From: Falsiroseomonas sp051860665
Lineage (GTDB): Bacteria > Pseudomonadota > Alphaproteobacteria > Acetobacterales > Acetobacteraceae
Assembly (NCBI RefSeq): GCF_051860665.1
Contig: NZ_JBHYDM010000018.1
Span: 1-64,000 of the forward strand
Reading direction: 5' to 3'
Length of the DNA stretch: 64,000 nt
Part shown: positions 16,935 through 25,316 of the stretch, one piece after another
How positions within the stretch are numbered: the stretch's first letter is position 1
Layout: every line of letters begins with the position of its first letter
Program-made: the position numbers and the translations under genes
Notes under the pieces: generated by a model
The model's database searches: none
Seen by the model: the letters and a program-made list of their open reading frames with translations, nothing else
What the model was told of the DNA's origin: nothing

Positions 16935-17321
16935 ATGTTCCCCCTGGCCGCCCGCGCGCTTCGGCTGATCATCGCACTGGCCTTCTGCCTGCAGAGCGGC
17001 CTTGCCATGGCCCATTGCGCGCGGCTGGCGGTGCCGGACCAGCCCGGGGCGCTGCAGCTGGTGATCTGCACCAGCGATGGCCTGGTCACTATGGACATGT
17101 CCGACACCGACCAGGATGGGGCGGACAAGCGGCCGCAGGCCGCGGCGGATGTCTGCCTGGCCTGCCATCTGCTGCCGGGCGCGGACCTGCCGCCGCCTGT
17201 CGAGATCCCTGCGCCGCGGCTGGCGCATGCGGAGGCGCCGGACCTTGCGCGCAGCCTGGCGCTGCCGCCCGGCGCGCGCGCGCCGCCCTACCGCCCCACC
17301 GGTCCCCCGATCCAGCTCTGA
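16935..17321 (+). CDS. DUF2946-like exported protein
   Basis: 128-residue protein with an N-terminal signal sequence (LRLIIALAFCLQSGLAMA), then LQLVICTSDGL and CLACHLL, a spaced Cys/His pattern like that of DUF2946 proteins. Family knowledge: these small periplasmic proteins sit beside TonB receptors and metal-handling genes, and their function is not established. The tail is Pro-rich and probably disordered. A second protein of the same style follows at 17388, then a broken TonB receptor, which supports a metal or metallophore locus. Confidence 0.65.
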   Translation: MFPLAARALRLIIALAFCLQSGLAMAHCARLAVPDQPGALQLVICTSDGLVTMDMSDTDQDGADKRPQAAADVCLACHLLPGADLPPPVEIPAPRLAHAEAPDLARSLALPPGARAPPYRPTGPPIQL

Positions 17322-17387
17322 CGCCTTGTCTGCGCCCCGGCCGCCTGCGGTCCGGGGCGCTGGTGTTGCAGCTCGGGGATCTTCGGG

Positions 17388-17837
17388 ATGGTGGAAGCAG
17401 ATGGCCGCGGCGGCATGGCCGCCCGGCCGGCCAGGGGCGGGAAGCCCCGGCCTGCGGCGGCGCTGCGCCGCTGGCGTGGCCGGGACCTTCTCGCCGCTCT
17501 GCTGGCCTGCCTGTTGCTGGGCCAATGGGTGGCGACGGCCACGGCGCATGCGCGCGGCATGGCGCGGCTGGCTGATAGCCAGCTCGTCGAGATCTGCACG
17601 CATGAGGGGATCCGCATCCTGCTTCTGGATGCGGAGGGCCAGCCGATCGACCTGGCCGAGCCGATGGAGTGCTGCGCCCTGGGCCTCGGCCCGCTGGCGA
17701 TCCTGCCGCAGCCGCCGACCGCGCCCGCGAATCGCCTCAGCTTCGCCGTCCTGCCCGAGCCGCCGCGCCCGGCGGGCCTCCCACCCTTTCCGCCGCGCGC
17801 CCCGCCGCAGCAACCCCGCGCCCCTCCGACCGCCTGA
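17388..17837 (+). CDS. Second DUF2946-like exported protein
   Basis: 149-residue protein with a basic N-terminus followed by a hydrophobic segment (LLAALLACLLLGQWVATATA, about residues 35-54) that serves as signal or anchor. LVEICTHEGIRILLLDAEGQ then ECCALGLGPL echoes the ICTSDGL...CxxC layout of the preceding gene, so the two look like divergent tandem copies. The C-terminus is Pro/Arg-rich. Start uncertain: ATG 17388 or ATG 17415. Function unknown; context is metal or metallophore uptake. Confidence 0.55.
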   Translation: MVEADGRGGMAARPARGGKPRPAAALRRWRGRDLLAALLACLLLGQWVATATAHARGMARLADSQLVEICTHEGIRILLLDAEGQPIDLAEPMECCALGLGPLAILPQPPTAPANRLSFAVLPEPPRPAGLPPFPPRAPPQQPRAPPTA

Positions 17838-17894
17838 CGACGCCCTGCGGCCACAGGCCGGATGCCTTTCGTCACGACGCATCGGAGAGACAAT

Positions 17895-18140
17895 ATGCCA
17901 AGCCCAACCCCGCGCGCCCGCCTTCTGGCGGGTGCCGCGCCCTGCCTGCTGTCAGTCGAACTGCCCGCGCAGGGCGCGGTCCCGGAACCCTTCTCGCTGG
18001 GAGAGATCGCCGTCACCGGCACGGCGCCGGAGGCGCCGGTGAACTGGCTCTCCAGCGTCGATCGCGTGGATAGGCGGAGGCAGGCCGCTGCCGCCTGGCG
18101 ATCAACGGCAATGCGCATGCCGTGCTGCGCATCCTGGTGA
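17895..18140 (+). pseudogene. Truncated TonB-dependent receptor remnant
   Basis: The first 50 residues look like the start of a TonB-dependent outer-membrane receptor: a signal-like N-terminus (ATG 17895, GGAGAGA ribosome site), then SLGEIAVTGTAPEAP, which resembles a TonB-box/plug entry. After SSVDRVD the frame runs into unrelated Arg-rich sequence and stops after 81 residues, where a receptor would have about 650-750. Another frame near the end reads INGNAHAVLRILVSPQP then stop, possibly the remains of a second 3' end. A large internal deletion is the simplest explanation, which would leave the downstream importer without its own outer-membrane gate. Confidence 0.6.
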
Positions 18141-18150
18141 GTCCCCAGCC

Positions 18151-18927
18151 ATGAGCACCGCGCAACTCCCCCGCCGCGCCAGCCTCGCGGCCTTCGCGGC
18201 GCTGGCCGCCGGAAGCACGGCCAGCGCGCAGCCCATCCCGCGCGATGGGCCGGAGGTGGTCCTGCTGGTGCATCCCGGCATGATCCTGCTCGACCTCGTC
18301 GCGCCGATGACCGTCTTCAACCTGATGGGCGCGACGTTGCGGCTGGCCTGGAAGGATCTGTCGCCGGTCGCGACCGATATCGGCCTGCCGGTCACGCCGA
18401 ACAGCCGGTTCGCTGACCTCACGCCCGGCGCGCCGATCCTGTTCCTGCCGGGCGGCCTCGGCGGCAGCGTCGCGCTGATGGATGATCCTGACGTGTTGGG
18501 CTTCCTCGCGGCGCAGGGGGCGTCGGCGCGCTGGGTGACCAGTGTCTGCACCGGGTCGCTGGTGCTGGGCGCCGCCGGGCTGCTGCGCGGCCATCGCGCC
18601 ACCTCGCATTGGTATGTGCGCGACCTGCTGCCGCTGCTGGGCGCCACCATGGCCACGGATCGCGTGGTGGTGGATCGCAACCGGATGACCGGCGGCGGCG
18701 CCACGGCGGGGGTCGATTTCGGCCTGCGCCTGGCCGCCGAGATCGGCGGCGAGGCCTTGGCCCGCCGCATCGGCCTGGTTCTCGAATATGCCCCGGACCC
18801 GCCCTTCGGGCCCGGATCGCCGGAGGCATCGCCCGCGGCGGTGCCGGATGTGCTGGCCCGCCGCGCGCCCGCCTTGGCCAGCGCGCGGGCTGCCGCGCTG
18901 CGTGCCCAGCGCCGGCTTGGAACCTGA
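18151..18927 (+). CDS. Exported DJ-1/PfpI family protein (isonitrile hydratase-like)
   Basis: 258-residue DJ-1/PfpI superfamily protein with an N-terminal signal (RRASLAAFAALAAGSTASAQ, cleaved near 27). The nucleophile-elbow motif is SVCTGSLVLGAAGLLRGHRA, with Cys133; LLDLVAP holds the conserved Asp48. This motif set is nearest to the branch annotated as isonitrile hydratase or the GATase-like part of AraC-type regulators; no AraC DNA-binding domain is present. Being exported is unusual. It sits between a broken TonB receptor and a siderophore-type ABC importer, so a role in releasing metal from, or detoxifying, an imported ligand is possible. That is inference. Confidence 0.78.
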   Translation: MSTAQLPRRASLAAFAALAAGSTASAQPIPRDGPEVVLLVHPGMILLDLVAPMTVFNLMGATLRLAWKDLSPVATDIGLPVTPNSRFADLTPGAPILFLPGGLGGSVALMDDPDVLGFLAAQGASARWVTSVCTGSLVLGAAGLLRGHRATSHWYVRDLLPLLGATMATDRVVVDRNRMTGGGATAGVDFGLRLAAEIGGEALARRIGLVLEYAPDPPFGPGSPEASPAAVPDVLARRAPALASARAAALRAQRRLGT

Positions 18928-18943
18928 ATCGAGGAGACACCCC

Positions 18944-20053
18944 ATGACCACCCGACGCCAGATCCTGGCCGCGCTCGCGGCCACCACCTTGCCGCTGCCG
19001 GCCCTCGCGCAAACCCGCACCATCACCGACGCCATCGGCCGCGAGGTCGTGCTGCCGCGCCAGCCGCAGCGCATCGTGAACATGTTCAACTACGAGGAGT
19101 TCACCGCCATCGCCGGCCTCGAGGGCTGGCAGCGCGTGGTCGGCATGAACCGCGTGGTCTGGGAAGGCTGGCGCCCCGCCATCTTTGCGCGCTACCGGGA
19201 GCTGATCCCGAACCTCGCGACGCTGCCCGATGTCGGCAATACCGATGAAGGCACCTTCAGCGCGGAGAAGGTGATCTCGCTGCGCCCGGACCTGCTGATG
19301 ATGCCGGCCTGGGCCTGGACGGCGGGATCGACGGCGCGCGAGCAGATTGCCGCCGCCGGCATTCCCATCCTCGTCTTCGACTACAATGCGCAGACCGTGG
19401 AGCGTCATGTCGCCTCGACGCTGGCGATCGGCGCCGCCATGGGCACCGAGGCGCGGGCGGCGGAGCTGGCGGAGCGCTATCGCCGCAGTATTGGCGAGAT
19501 CCTGGACCGCGTCGGCCGCGCCGCCGGCCCGACGCGCCCCAAAATCCATCTGGAGCTCGGCCAGGGCGGCAAGGATGTGGTCGGCAACAGCTACGGCTCC
19601 GCCACCATGTGGGGCCGCATCTTCGCGCTGCTCGGCGTGCAGAATGTCGCGGAGGGGCGCTTCACCGGCAATTACGCGCCGATCGCGGCGGAGGCGGTGC
19701 TCGCCGCCAATCCGGATTTTCTCTACATCGGCGCCTCCTCCTGGGTGAACCGCCCGAACGCCGTGCGCACCGGCTATGGCGTGACGGCGGAGCAGACGCG
19801 CGCCAGCCTGGCGCCCTATGCCACGCGCGCCGGCTGGTCCGGCCTGACGGCGATCCGCAACGGCGAGCTGCATGCCATCGAGCACGGGCTGTGCCGCACG
19901 CTCTTCGACGATACCGCCATGCTCTACATCGCCCGCCGCGCCTGGCCCGGCGCCTTTGCGGACATGGACCCCGTGGCGGCGCTGGCCGACTACCACGCGC
20001 GCTACCTGCCGGTGCCCTTCTCCGGCACCTGGATGCTCCCATGGCGGGCCTGA
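18944..20053 (+). CDS. ABC transporter substrate-binding protein, siderophore/cobalamin type (FecB/BtuF fold)
   Basis: 369-residue periplasmic receptor. The signal peptide ends near LPLPALAQ (residue 24). The opening TITDAIGREVVLPRQPQRIV is the hallmark of the iron-siderophore/B12 receptor family, and PDLLMMP plus GIPILVFDY mark the first lobe. ATG 18944 has a GAGGAGA ribosome site; longer upstream frames are shadows. The end overlaps the permease gene by 13 bases. With 20041 and 21090 it forms a complete FecBCD-type importer for a metal chelate or corrinoid. The ligand is unknown. Confidence 0.87.
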   Translation: MTTRRQILAALAATTLPLPALAQTRTITDAIGREVVLPRQPQRIVNMFNYEEFTAIAGLEGWQRVVGMNRVVWEGWRPAIFARYRELIPNLATLPDVGNTDEGTFSAEKVISLRPDLLMMPAWAWTAGSTAREQIAAAGIPILVFDYNAQTVERHVASTLAIGAAMGTEARAAELAERYRRSIGEILDRVGRAAGPTRPKIHLELGQGGKDVVGNSYGSATMWGRIFALLGVQNVAEGRFTGNYAPIAAEAVLAANPDFLYIGASSWVNRPNAVRTGYGVTAEQTRASLAPYATRAGWSGLTAIRNGELHAIEHGLCRTLFDDTAMLYIARRAWPGAFADMDPVAALADYHARYLPVPFSGTWMLPWRA

Positions 20054-21093
20054 GCGCCACGGCGGAGGCGCGCGCGGCCTGGGGGCGGCGCGCTGCGCGG
20101 CGCGCCGGCCTGCTGGCCGGTGGCGCGGCGGTACTGGCGCTGTGCTTCCTGCTGGACCTGGCGACGGGGCCGGCGCTGCTGCCGGTCTCGGCCGTCGCGG
20201 CCTCCCTGTTCGGGGCCGGGCAGGACCCGATGGTGGAGGCGATCGTCTGGTCCATCCGCCTGCCGGTGGCGCTGATGGCGCTGCTGGTGGGCGCGGCGCT
20301 CGGCCTGACCGGGGCGGTGATGCAGACCATCCTGAACAACCCGCTGGCCTCGAGCTACACGCTCGGCGTTTCCGCCGGCGCAGGGTTCGGCGCGGCGCTG
20401 GTCATCGTCTTCGGCGCGGCCTTGCCGATGGCGGAGGCGCAGGCCGTGCCGCTGGCCGCCTTCCTCTTCGCGGCGCTGGCCTGCGCCGGTGTCTGGGCGC
20501 TGGGCGGCATCCGCGGCGCGACGCCCGAAACGCTGGTGCTGGCCGGCATCGCGCTGATGTTCCTGTTCCAGGCGCTACTGGCGATGCTGCAGTTCATGGC
20601 CTCGCCTGAGGCCCTGCAGCAGATCGTCTTCTGGCTGTTCGGCAGCCTGCAGCGCGCCACCTGGCCGAAGCTGGCCATCGTCGCCGCGGTGCTGGTCATC
20701 GCCGTGCCGCTGCTGCTGTGCGATGCCTGGCGGCTGACGGCGCTGCGTCTCGGCGATGACCGCGCGGCGGCGCTGGGCGTGCGCGTGGCCGGCGTGCGCT
20801 TCCGCGGCTTCGTCTTCGTCTCCGTCGCCACCGGCGTCGCGGTCGCCTTCGTCGGCACCATCGGCTTCATCGGCCTGGTGGCACCGCATCTGGCGCGGAT
20901 GCTGCTGGGGGAGGATCAGCGCGTGCTGCTGCCGGGGGCGGCGCTGGCCGGCGCGGTGCTGCTGTCCGCCGCCTCCGTCGCCAGCAAGATCGTCTCGCCG
21001 GGGGCGCTGTTTCCGGTGGGCATCGTCACGGCGCTGATCGGCGTGCCCTTCTTCGCCTGGCTGATCCTGGCCTCGCGGAGGTCGCATTGGTGA
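20041..21093 (+). CDS. FecCD family ABC transporter permease
   Basis: 350-residue inner-membrane permease with about nine to ten hydrophobic segments. Family motifs seen are RLPVALMALLVGAALGLTGA, NNPLASSYTLGVSAGAG and the cytoplasmic coupling region IGLVAPHLARMLLGEDQR. ATG 20041 lies inside the end of the receptor gene, 13 bases before its stop, indicating translational coupling. It forms the homodimeric channel for the importer. Confidence 0.88.
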   Translation: MAGLSATAEARAAWGRRAARRAGLLAGGAAVLALCFLLDLATGPALLPVSAVAASLFGAGQDPMVEAIVWSIRLPVALMALLVGAALGLTGAVMQTILNNPLASSYTLGVSAGAGFGAALVIVFGAALPMAEAQAVPLAAFLFAALACAGVWALGGIRGATPETLVLAGIALMFLFQALLAMLQFMASPEALQQIVFWLFGSLQRATWPKLAIVAAVLVIAVPLLLCDAWRLTALRLGDDRAAALGVRVAGVRFRGFVFVSVATGVAVAFVGTIGFIGLVAPHLARMLLGEDQRVLLPGAALAGAVLLSAASVASKIVSPGALFPVGIVTALIGVPFFAWLILASRRSHW

Positions 21094-21857
21094 GCGCGCG
21101 GCTGGATCTCGACGCGGTTTCGGTGCGCTACGGCGAGCATGACGCGGTGCGGGGGGTGAGCCTCTCGGCGAGGGGAGGGGAGGTGCTGGCGCTGCTGGGG
21201 CCGAACGGCTCGGGCAAATCGACCCTGCTGCGCGCGGCGGCCGGCCTGCTGCGGCATGAGGGGCGCGTGGTGCATCACGGGCTGGATCGCGCGGGCATCG
21301 GCTTCCTGCCGCAGGACAATGGCGCGCGCACCGCGCTGACGGTGCTGGAGACGGTGCTGCTCGGCCGGCTGCGCGTGCTGGGGATGCGGGTGGCGGAGGC
21401 AGAGGTGGCGCGCGCCATCGCGGCGCTGGACCGCCTGGGCATCGCCGGCCTGGCCTCGCGCCTGCTCGGGGAATTGTCCGGCGGGCAGCGGCAGATGGTC
21501 TTCCTGGCGCAGCTTCTCTGCGCGGAGCCGGCGGCGCTGCTGCTGGACGAGCCGACCAGCGCGCTGGACCTCCGCAACCAGTTCGAATTGCTCGGCCTGC
21601 TGCGGCGTCTGGCGCGGGATCATGGGCTGCTTGTGATCGTGGCGATCCACGACCTGAACGCCGCCGCAGCCTTTGCCGACCGGCTCGCCGTGCTCTGCCA
21701 GGGAAGGCTGGTGGGGTGCGGCCTGCCGGAGGCGGTGCTGACCCCGCGGCTGATGGCCGAGGTCTATGGGCTGGAGGCGGAGCTGCATGTCACGCCCAGG
21801 GGGCAGCGCGCGATCATCCCGGTTGCCGCCCTGCCGGCTGGGCCGCGCATGGCCTGA
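21090..21857 (+). CDS. ABC transporter ATP-binding protein (FepC/BtuD type)
   Basis: 255-residue ATPase. Walker A is LGPNGSGKST, the Q-loop lies in FLPQDNG, the signature is LSGGQRQM and Walker B ALLLDEPTSALD, followed by the H-loop IHDLNAA. GTG 21090 overlaps the permease stop (GTGA) with a GCGGAGG site 9 bases upstream; a TTG at 21087 is an alternative. It completes the importer operon. No terminator is obvious after the stop; a decayed crcB gene follows on the other strand. Confidence 0.87.
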   Translation: MSARLDLDAVSVRYGEHDAVRGVSLSARGGEVLALLGPNGSGKSTLLRAAAGLLRHEGRVVHHGLDRAGIGFLPQDNGARTALTVLETVLLGRLRVLGMRVAEAEVARAIAALDRLGIAGLASRLLGELSGGQRQMVFLAQLLCAEPAALLLDEPTSALDLRNQFELLGLLRRLARDHGLLVIVAIHDLNAAAAFADRLAVLCQGRLVGCGLPEAVLTPRLMAEVYGLEAELHVTPRGQRAIIPVAALPAGPRMA

Positions 21858-21990
21858 TGCAGCGGGCGGCCCTGGTCGTGGTCGTGGCCATGTTCAGCTC
21901 GCCCGAAGACGGTTCATGCGTTGCGCCAGGCGATGGCCGGGGCAGGCGGCCGGCAGCCAGGCCCCCTTGCCCGGCCTCTACGGCGGAGAG

Positions 21991-22220
21991 CTAAAGGCCG
22001 AGCGAGGCCATCACATAGACCGCTGCGCGCCCGGTCACCGCGGCGCGAGCCAGGCGTCTGCGGGCTGAAGGAGGAGACGGTGGTGCAGCTGCCGAGCACG
22101 CCGGTCACGAGCAGCAGCCAGGTCCGCGCCAGGGCTCGGCGATCCCCTCCGCCGTCAGGAAGCGCGCGGCGAGCAGGCCGATCACCACCGCGCCGCCCAG
22201 GGCGACGAGAGGAGATCCAT
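21991..22220 (-). pseudogene. crcB: Decayed fluoride channel gene (crcB) remnant
   Basis: No intact frame exists, but three minus-strand frames together spell a CrcB/Fluc protein. A start MDLL (ATG at 22220) leads to VALGGAV, then VIGLLAARFLTAEGIAEPWR, then in another frame LLLVTGVLGSCTTVSSFS, which matches the Fluc core LLVTGFLGGxTTFSSFS, and finally YVMASLGL with a stop at 21991-21993. At least two frameshifts and an internal deletion (the segment between VALGGAV and VIGLL is missing) make it non-functional. The intergenic stretch 21858-22427 holds nothing else that I can support. Confidence 0.7.
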
Positions 22221-22427
22221 CATCCAGGGCTCCGGGACGAGCTCGCCTGGTCGCAGCAGGCGGGACGATCGGGCGAAGGGGGCGGCAGATGGCGCAAGTC
22301 ATGCGCCCGTCCTTCCGGCCTTGGCCAGAAGCGACAGGAGCGATCAGCCTCCGCGGCGATTGAAGGGGGAGCCCATGCCCTGGCAGGCCTCCCGGCCCTG
22401 GGGCGGGGAGACGGCAAAGCGCGCCGC

Positions 22428-23555
22428 TCAGGCGGGGCCTGAGGCGGCGAAGCGCCCGATGTGGAACGGCTCGATCGGCACGCTGGTGCGGCCGGTGGCG
22501 ATCAGCTCCGCCATGGTCGCGCCGACGCCGGGGCCGAGCTGGAAGCCATGGCCGCAGAAGCCGAAGGCGTAGAACAGGCCCGGCGTCACGCCGCTCGGCC
22601 CCATCACCGGGATGTCGTCGCGCAGATAGCCCTCCACGCCGCTCCAGCTGCGGATGACGCGCAGCTGGGCCATGGCGGGCAGAAGGCGCCGCAGATGCGG
22701 CATCTGGGCCATGGTGTTCAGCGGATTCAGCGTCGCGCGCTTGGTGTCCAGCGAGGCGGCATCGCGGCGGCCGCCGCCGAAGACGATGTTGCCGCGCTTC
22801 ACCTGGCGCAGATAGACGCCCTCCTCCGCGATGTCGGTGTGCATGCCCATCACCTCCGGGATCCGGTAGGGAGCGGGTTCCGTCACGCCCATCTGCGGGC
22901 CGGCCGGCGTCAGCGGCACATCCTCCCCCAGCGCCGCCGAGAGCCGTTGGCCCCAGGCGCCCGCCGAGACCTGCACCATCGGCGCGTGGTAGGTGCCGGC
23001 GCGGGTTTCCACGGCAAAATCCTCGGCGCCGCGGGCGATGCCGATCACCTCCGCATTCTCCACCACCATCGCACCTTCACGTCGTGCGGCGCGCGCGAAG
23101 GCCGGCGCTGCGAGGCGCGGATTGGCATGGCCATCCAGCGGCGAGTAGGAGGCCATGACCGCATCCGGCGACAGATACGGGAAGCGTTCGCGCAGCGCGT
23201 TGCGGCTGATCAGCTCCAGCTTCAGCCCGTAGGGCAGGCAGTCGCGCGCATACTGCTCCATCCGGGCGATCTCCGCCTCGCGGAAGCAGACGCGCAGATG
23301 GCCGCTGGCGAGGAATTCCACATCCTCCCCGATCAGCTCCGGCAGGCGGCCCCAGAGCTCGCGCGAGAGATTGGCCAGCGGCAGCTGGGGCAGGAAGCGG
23401 CCCTGGCGGCGGATATTGCCGAAGCTGGCAACGGTGGCGGCCTGCCCGACCAGGTCGCGTTCCAGCAGGATGACGGACAGGCCGCGGCGGCGCAGGAAGA
23501 AGGCGGTGGCGCTGCCCATGAGCCCGCCGCCGACGATGATGACGTCAGCCTGCAT
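22428..23555 (-). CDS. FAD-dependent amine/amino acid dehydrogenase subunit (HcnC-like, DAO family)
   Basis: 375-residue flavoprotein of the D-amino acid oxidase/sarcosine oxidase-beta fold. The FAD motif VIIVGGGLMGSATAFFLRRR is at residues 5-24, and the C-terminal FAD-binding end is AFGFCGHGFQLGPGVG. Such subunits oxidise the C-N bond of an amino or imino acid; relatives are HcnC, opine oxidase OoxB and hydroxyproline dehydrogenase subunits. It overlaps the preceding HcnB-like gene by 11 bases and is the third gene of a minus-strand operon 25223-22428. Cyanide production is not implied; amino or opine acid oxidation is more likely next to hydantoinase genes. Confidence 0.83.
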   Translation of the reverse strand: MQADVIIVGGGLMGSATAFFLRRRGLSVILLERDLVGQAATVASFGNIRRQGRFLPQLPLANLSRELWGRLPELIGEDVEFLASGHLRVCFREAEIARMEQYARDCLPYGLKLELISRNALRERFPYLSPDAVMASYSPLDGHANPRLAAPAFARAARREGAMVVENAEVIGIARGAEDFAVETRAGTYHAPMVQVSAGAWGQRLSAALGEDVPLTPAGPQMGVTEPAPYRIPEVMGMHTDIAEEGVYLRQVKRGNIVFGGGRRDAASLDTKRATLNPLNTMAQMPHLRRLLPAMAQLRVIRSWSGVEGYLRDDIPVMGPSGVTPGLFYAFGFCGHGFQLGPGVGATMAELIATGRTSVPIEPFHIGRFAASGPA

Positions 23556-24921
23556 CGGGGGCCAGTTCCGCGGTCAGCGGCAGGGGCTTGATCGGTGCGG
23601 CGCCGCGCAGTCGTCCCACCTCCCGCACCGGAACGCCGCGGGCGGCGGCCAGCAGCTCCGCCGCGGCCAGGCCGCAGATGCGGCCCTGGCAGCGCCCCAT
23701 GCCGACGCGGCCGAGCGACTTGGCGCGGTTCATCTCCGGCGCGCCGGTCTCGGCAATGGTGCGGCGCATGTCGCCGGCTGTGATGGCCTCGCAGCGGCAG
23801 ATGATGGTCTCGTCCGGCAGCGTCGCGGCCAGGTGGCCGGGCCAGGGAAAGCCCTCCTCCAGCCCCTGGCGGAAGCGCGACATCGGCCGCAGCGCCGCGC
23901 GCAGGCGGATGAACTCCGCCTCCGGCACGGCATGGCCCAGGTCGCGCAGCGCGGCGCAAGCCGCCAGCTGCCCCGCCAGCTCCGCCGCATCGGCGCCGCG
24001 CACCGCCGCGCCATCCCCCGCGAGGTAGACGAAGGGCACGCTGCTGCGGCCATCCGCATCCCTCTCCGGCAGCCATTGCCGGGCCGCGGCATCGAAGGCG
24101 AAGCGCGCCTTCGCCAGGTCCGCCAGCTGCGTCTCGGAGCGCAGGCCGTAGCCCAGCCCGACCGCATCCGCCTCGAAGCGCCGCTCCCGCCCGCGGCGGT
24201 CGCGCACCAGCACGGCGCCGACGCGGCCCTGCCCCTCGATCCGCAGCGGCGTGACGCCGGTGAGGACGGGAATGCCGGCCCGCCGCAGGCCGGCCAGGTA
24301 GCGCAGCCCCTGCGCCAGCACCGCCGGCCGCGCGGCGAGCGACGCGGCGGCCAGGACGCGGCGGTGGAAGGGGCTGGTATCCAGCACCGCCGCCACCGTC
24401 GCGCCGGCCTTCGCATATTGCCAGGCGACCAGGTAGAGCAGCGGCCCGGTGCCGAGGAAGACGACGCGCGACCCGATGGCGCAGGCCTGCGCCTTCAGCG
24501 CGATCTGCGCCGCGCCCAGGCTGTAGACGCCGGGCAGGGTCCAGCCGGGCAGCGGCATGATGCGGTCCGTCGCGCCCGAACAGACGATGAGAGCCGCATA
24601 GGGCAGGCGCTCCAGCCGGTCCTCACGCTGGGTCAGCGCCGCGCCATCGGCGATGGCCCAGACCAGCGTGCCGGGGCGATGATCGACGCGCGACGCCAGT
24701 GCATCGGCCGCGGCGTGCAGCGCCACCGCCTTGGCTGCCTCCGATCCGTAGAGCGCCGAGGCCGGGCGCGTGAAGCCGGCGGGCTGGCGGCGATAGATCT
24801 GGCCGCCACTGCGCTCGGCCTCGTCGATCAGCACCGGGCGCAGGCCGGCTTCGACCAACCGCGCGGCCGCGCGGATGCCCGCCGGCCCAGCGCCGACGAC
24901 GATCACGGCAGGGCCGGCCAC
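23545..24921 (-). CDS. FAD/NAD(P)-binding oxidoreductase with BFD-like Fe-S site (HcnB-like)
   Basis: 458-residue protein. The N-terminal FAD motif is VIVVGAGPAGIRAAARL, and a second dinucleotide domain starts near RVVFLGTGPLLYL. C-terminal cysteines CRC and CQGRIC form a BFD-like [2Fe-2S] site. It matches the alpha subunit (HcnB/OoxA type) of three-part amino acid dehydrogenases, passing electrons between the substrate flavoprotein and the small ferredoxin. Start: GTG 24921 has GGGAGG just upstream; GTG 24906 overlaps the HcnA-like stop and is the alternative. The long open frame to 25326 is an artefact. Confidence 0.8.
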   Translation of the reverse strand: MAGPAVIVVGAGPAGIRAAARLVEAGLRPVLIDEAERSGGQIYRRQPAGFTRPASALYGSEAAKAVALHAAADALASRVDHRPGTLVWAIADGAALTQREDRLERLPYAALIVCSGATDRIMPLPGWTLPGVYSLGAAQIALKAQACAIGSRVVFLGTGPLLYLVAWQYAKAGATVAAVLDTSPFHRRVLAAASLAARPAVLAQGLRYLAGLRRAGIPVLTGVTPLRIEGQGRVGAVLVRDRRGRERRFEADAVGLGYGLRSETQLADLAKARFAFDAAARQWLPERDADGRSSVPFVYLAGDGAAVRGADAAELAGQLAACAALRDLGHAVPEAEFIRLRAALRPMSRFRQGLEEGFPWPGHLAATLPDETIICRCEAITAGDMRRTIAETGAPEMNRAKSLGRVGMGRCQGRICGLAAAELLAAARGVPVREVGRLRGAAPIKPLPLTAELAPDAG

Positions 24922-25223
24922 GGAACCTCCCGCGTCACGATGCGGAGCGAGTCGGTGGCGGGGGTGCTGCAGGCGCGCAGCCGCTCGCCCGTCTCCGTCC
25001 AGACCCAGCAATCCTGGCAGGCGCCCATCATGCAGAAGCCGGCCCGCGCGCCATCGCCGAATTCGCTGTGCCGCAGCAGCAGGCCCTGGGTCAGCAGCGC
25101 CACCATCAGCGTGTCGCCGTCCAGCGCCTCGATCGGCTTGCCATCGACCCATAGCCGCAGCGGCCGCCGCCCGGTTTCCGCCAATCGGCGGAACAGCCCC
25201 GCCTCGTGCCCGCTTGCGCTCAT
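24903..25223 (-). CDS. (2Fe-2S)-binding protein (HcnA-like small subunit)
   Basis: 106-residue plant-type ferredoxin-fold protein. The four ligands follow C-x4-C-x2-C-x12-C: Cys64, Cys69, Cys72 and Cys85. PLRLWVDGKPIEALDGDTLMVAL is the usual start of the HcnA/OoxA-type electron transfer subunit. The ATG at 25223 begins the minus-strand operon, divergent from the LysR gene at 25317; the frame continues far upstream but without coding character. It overlaps the next gene by 19 bases. Confidence 0.82.
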   Translation of the reverse strand: MSASGHEAGLFRRLAETGRRPLRLWVDGKPIEALDGDTLMVALLTQGLLLRHSEFGDGARAGFCMMGACQDCWVWTETGERLRACSTPATDSLRIVTREVPWPALP

Positions 25224-25280
25224 GCCGCCCAGCCTCCGCCCGGCGGCGGGGGCTGTCCAATCGGCATCCGGCTTGCTTGC

Positions 25281-25295
25281 ATAAGCCCGACCTAT
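25281..25295. promoter_or_regulatory. LysR box 1: ATAAG-N5-CCTAT
   Basis: ATAAG (25281-25285), five bases, then CCTAT (25291-25295), a T-N11-A dyad (T25282, A25294) with one mismatch. It lies between the LysR gene (22 bases before its ATG) and the divergent HcnABC-like operon (58 bases before its ATG), the standard place for a LysR autoregulatory/activator site. The same dyad recurs at 26213 and 32433. Confidence 0.6.
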
Positions 25296-25316
25296 GGCGG
25301 AGCCTGGGAGCGACCC

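Noticed and set aside
18788..18943. 52-residue N-terminal extension of the siderophore-type receptor
   Set aside because: It is Arg/Pro-rich shadow of the DJ-1/PfpI gene; the signal peptide and ribosome site place the start at 18944.
21858..21990. Small plus-strand frame beginning MQRAALVVVVAMFSS after the ABC ATPase
   Set aside because: No ribosome site, no stable coding character, and it runs into the decayed crcB on the other strand.
25270..25287. GGCTT-N8-AAGCC inverted repeat as the LysR site
   Set aside because: It overlaps the ATAAG-N5-CCTAT dyad, which fits the T-N11-A rule and recurs at two other promoters; this repeat does not recur.
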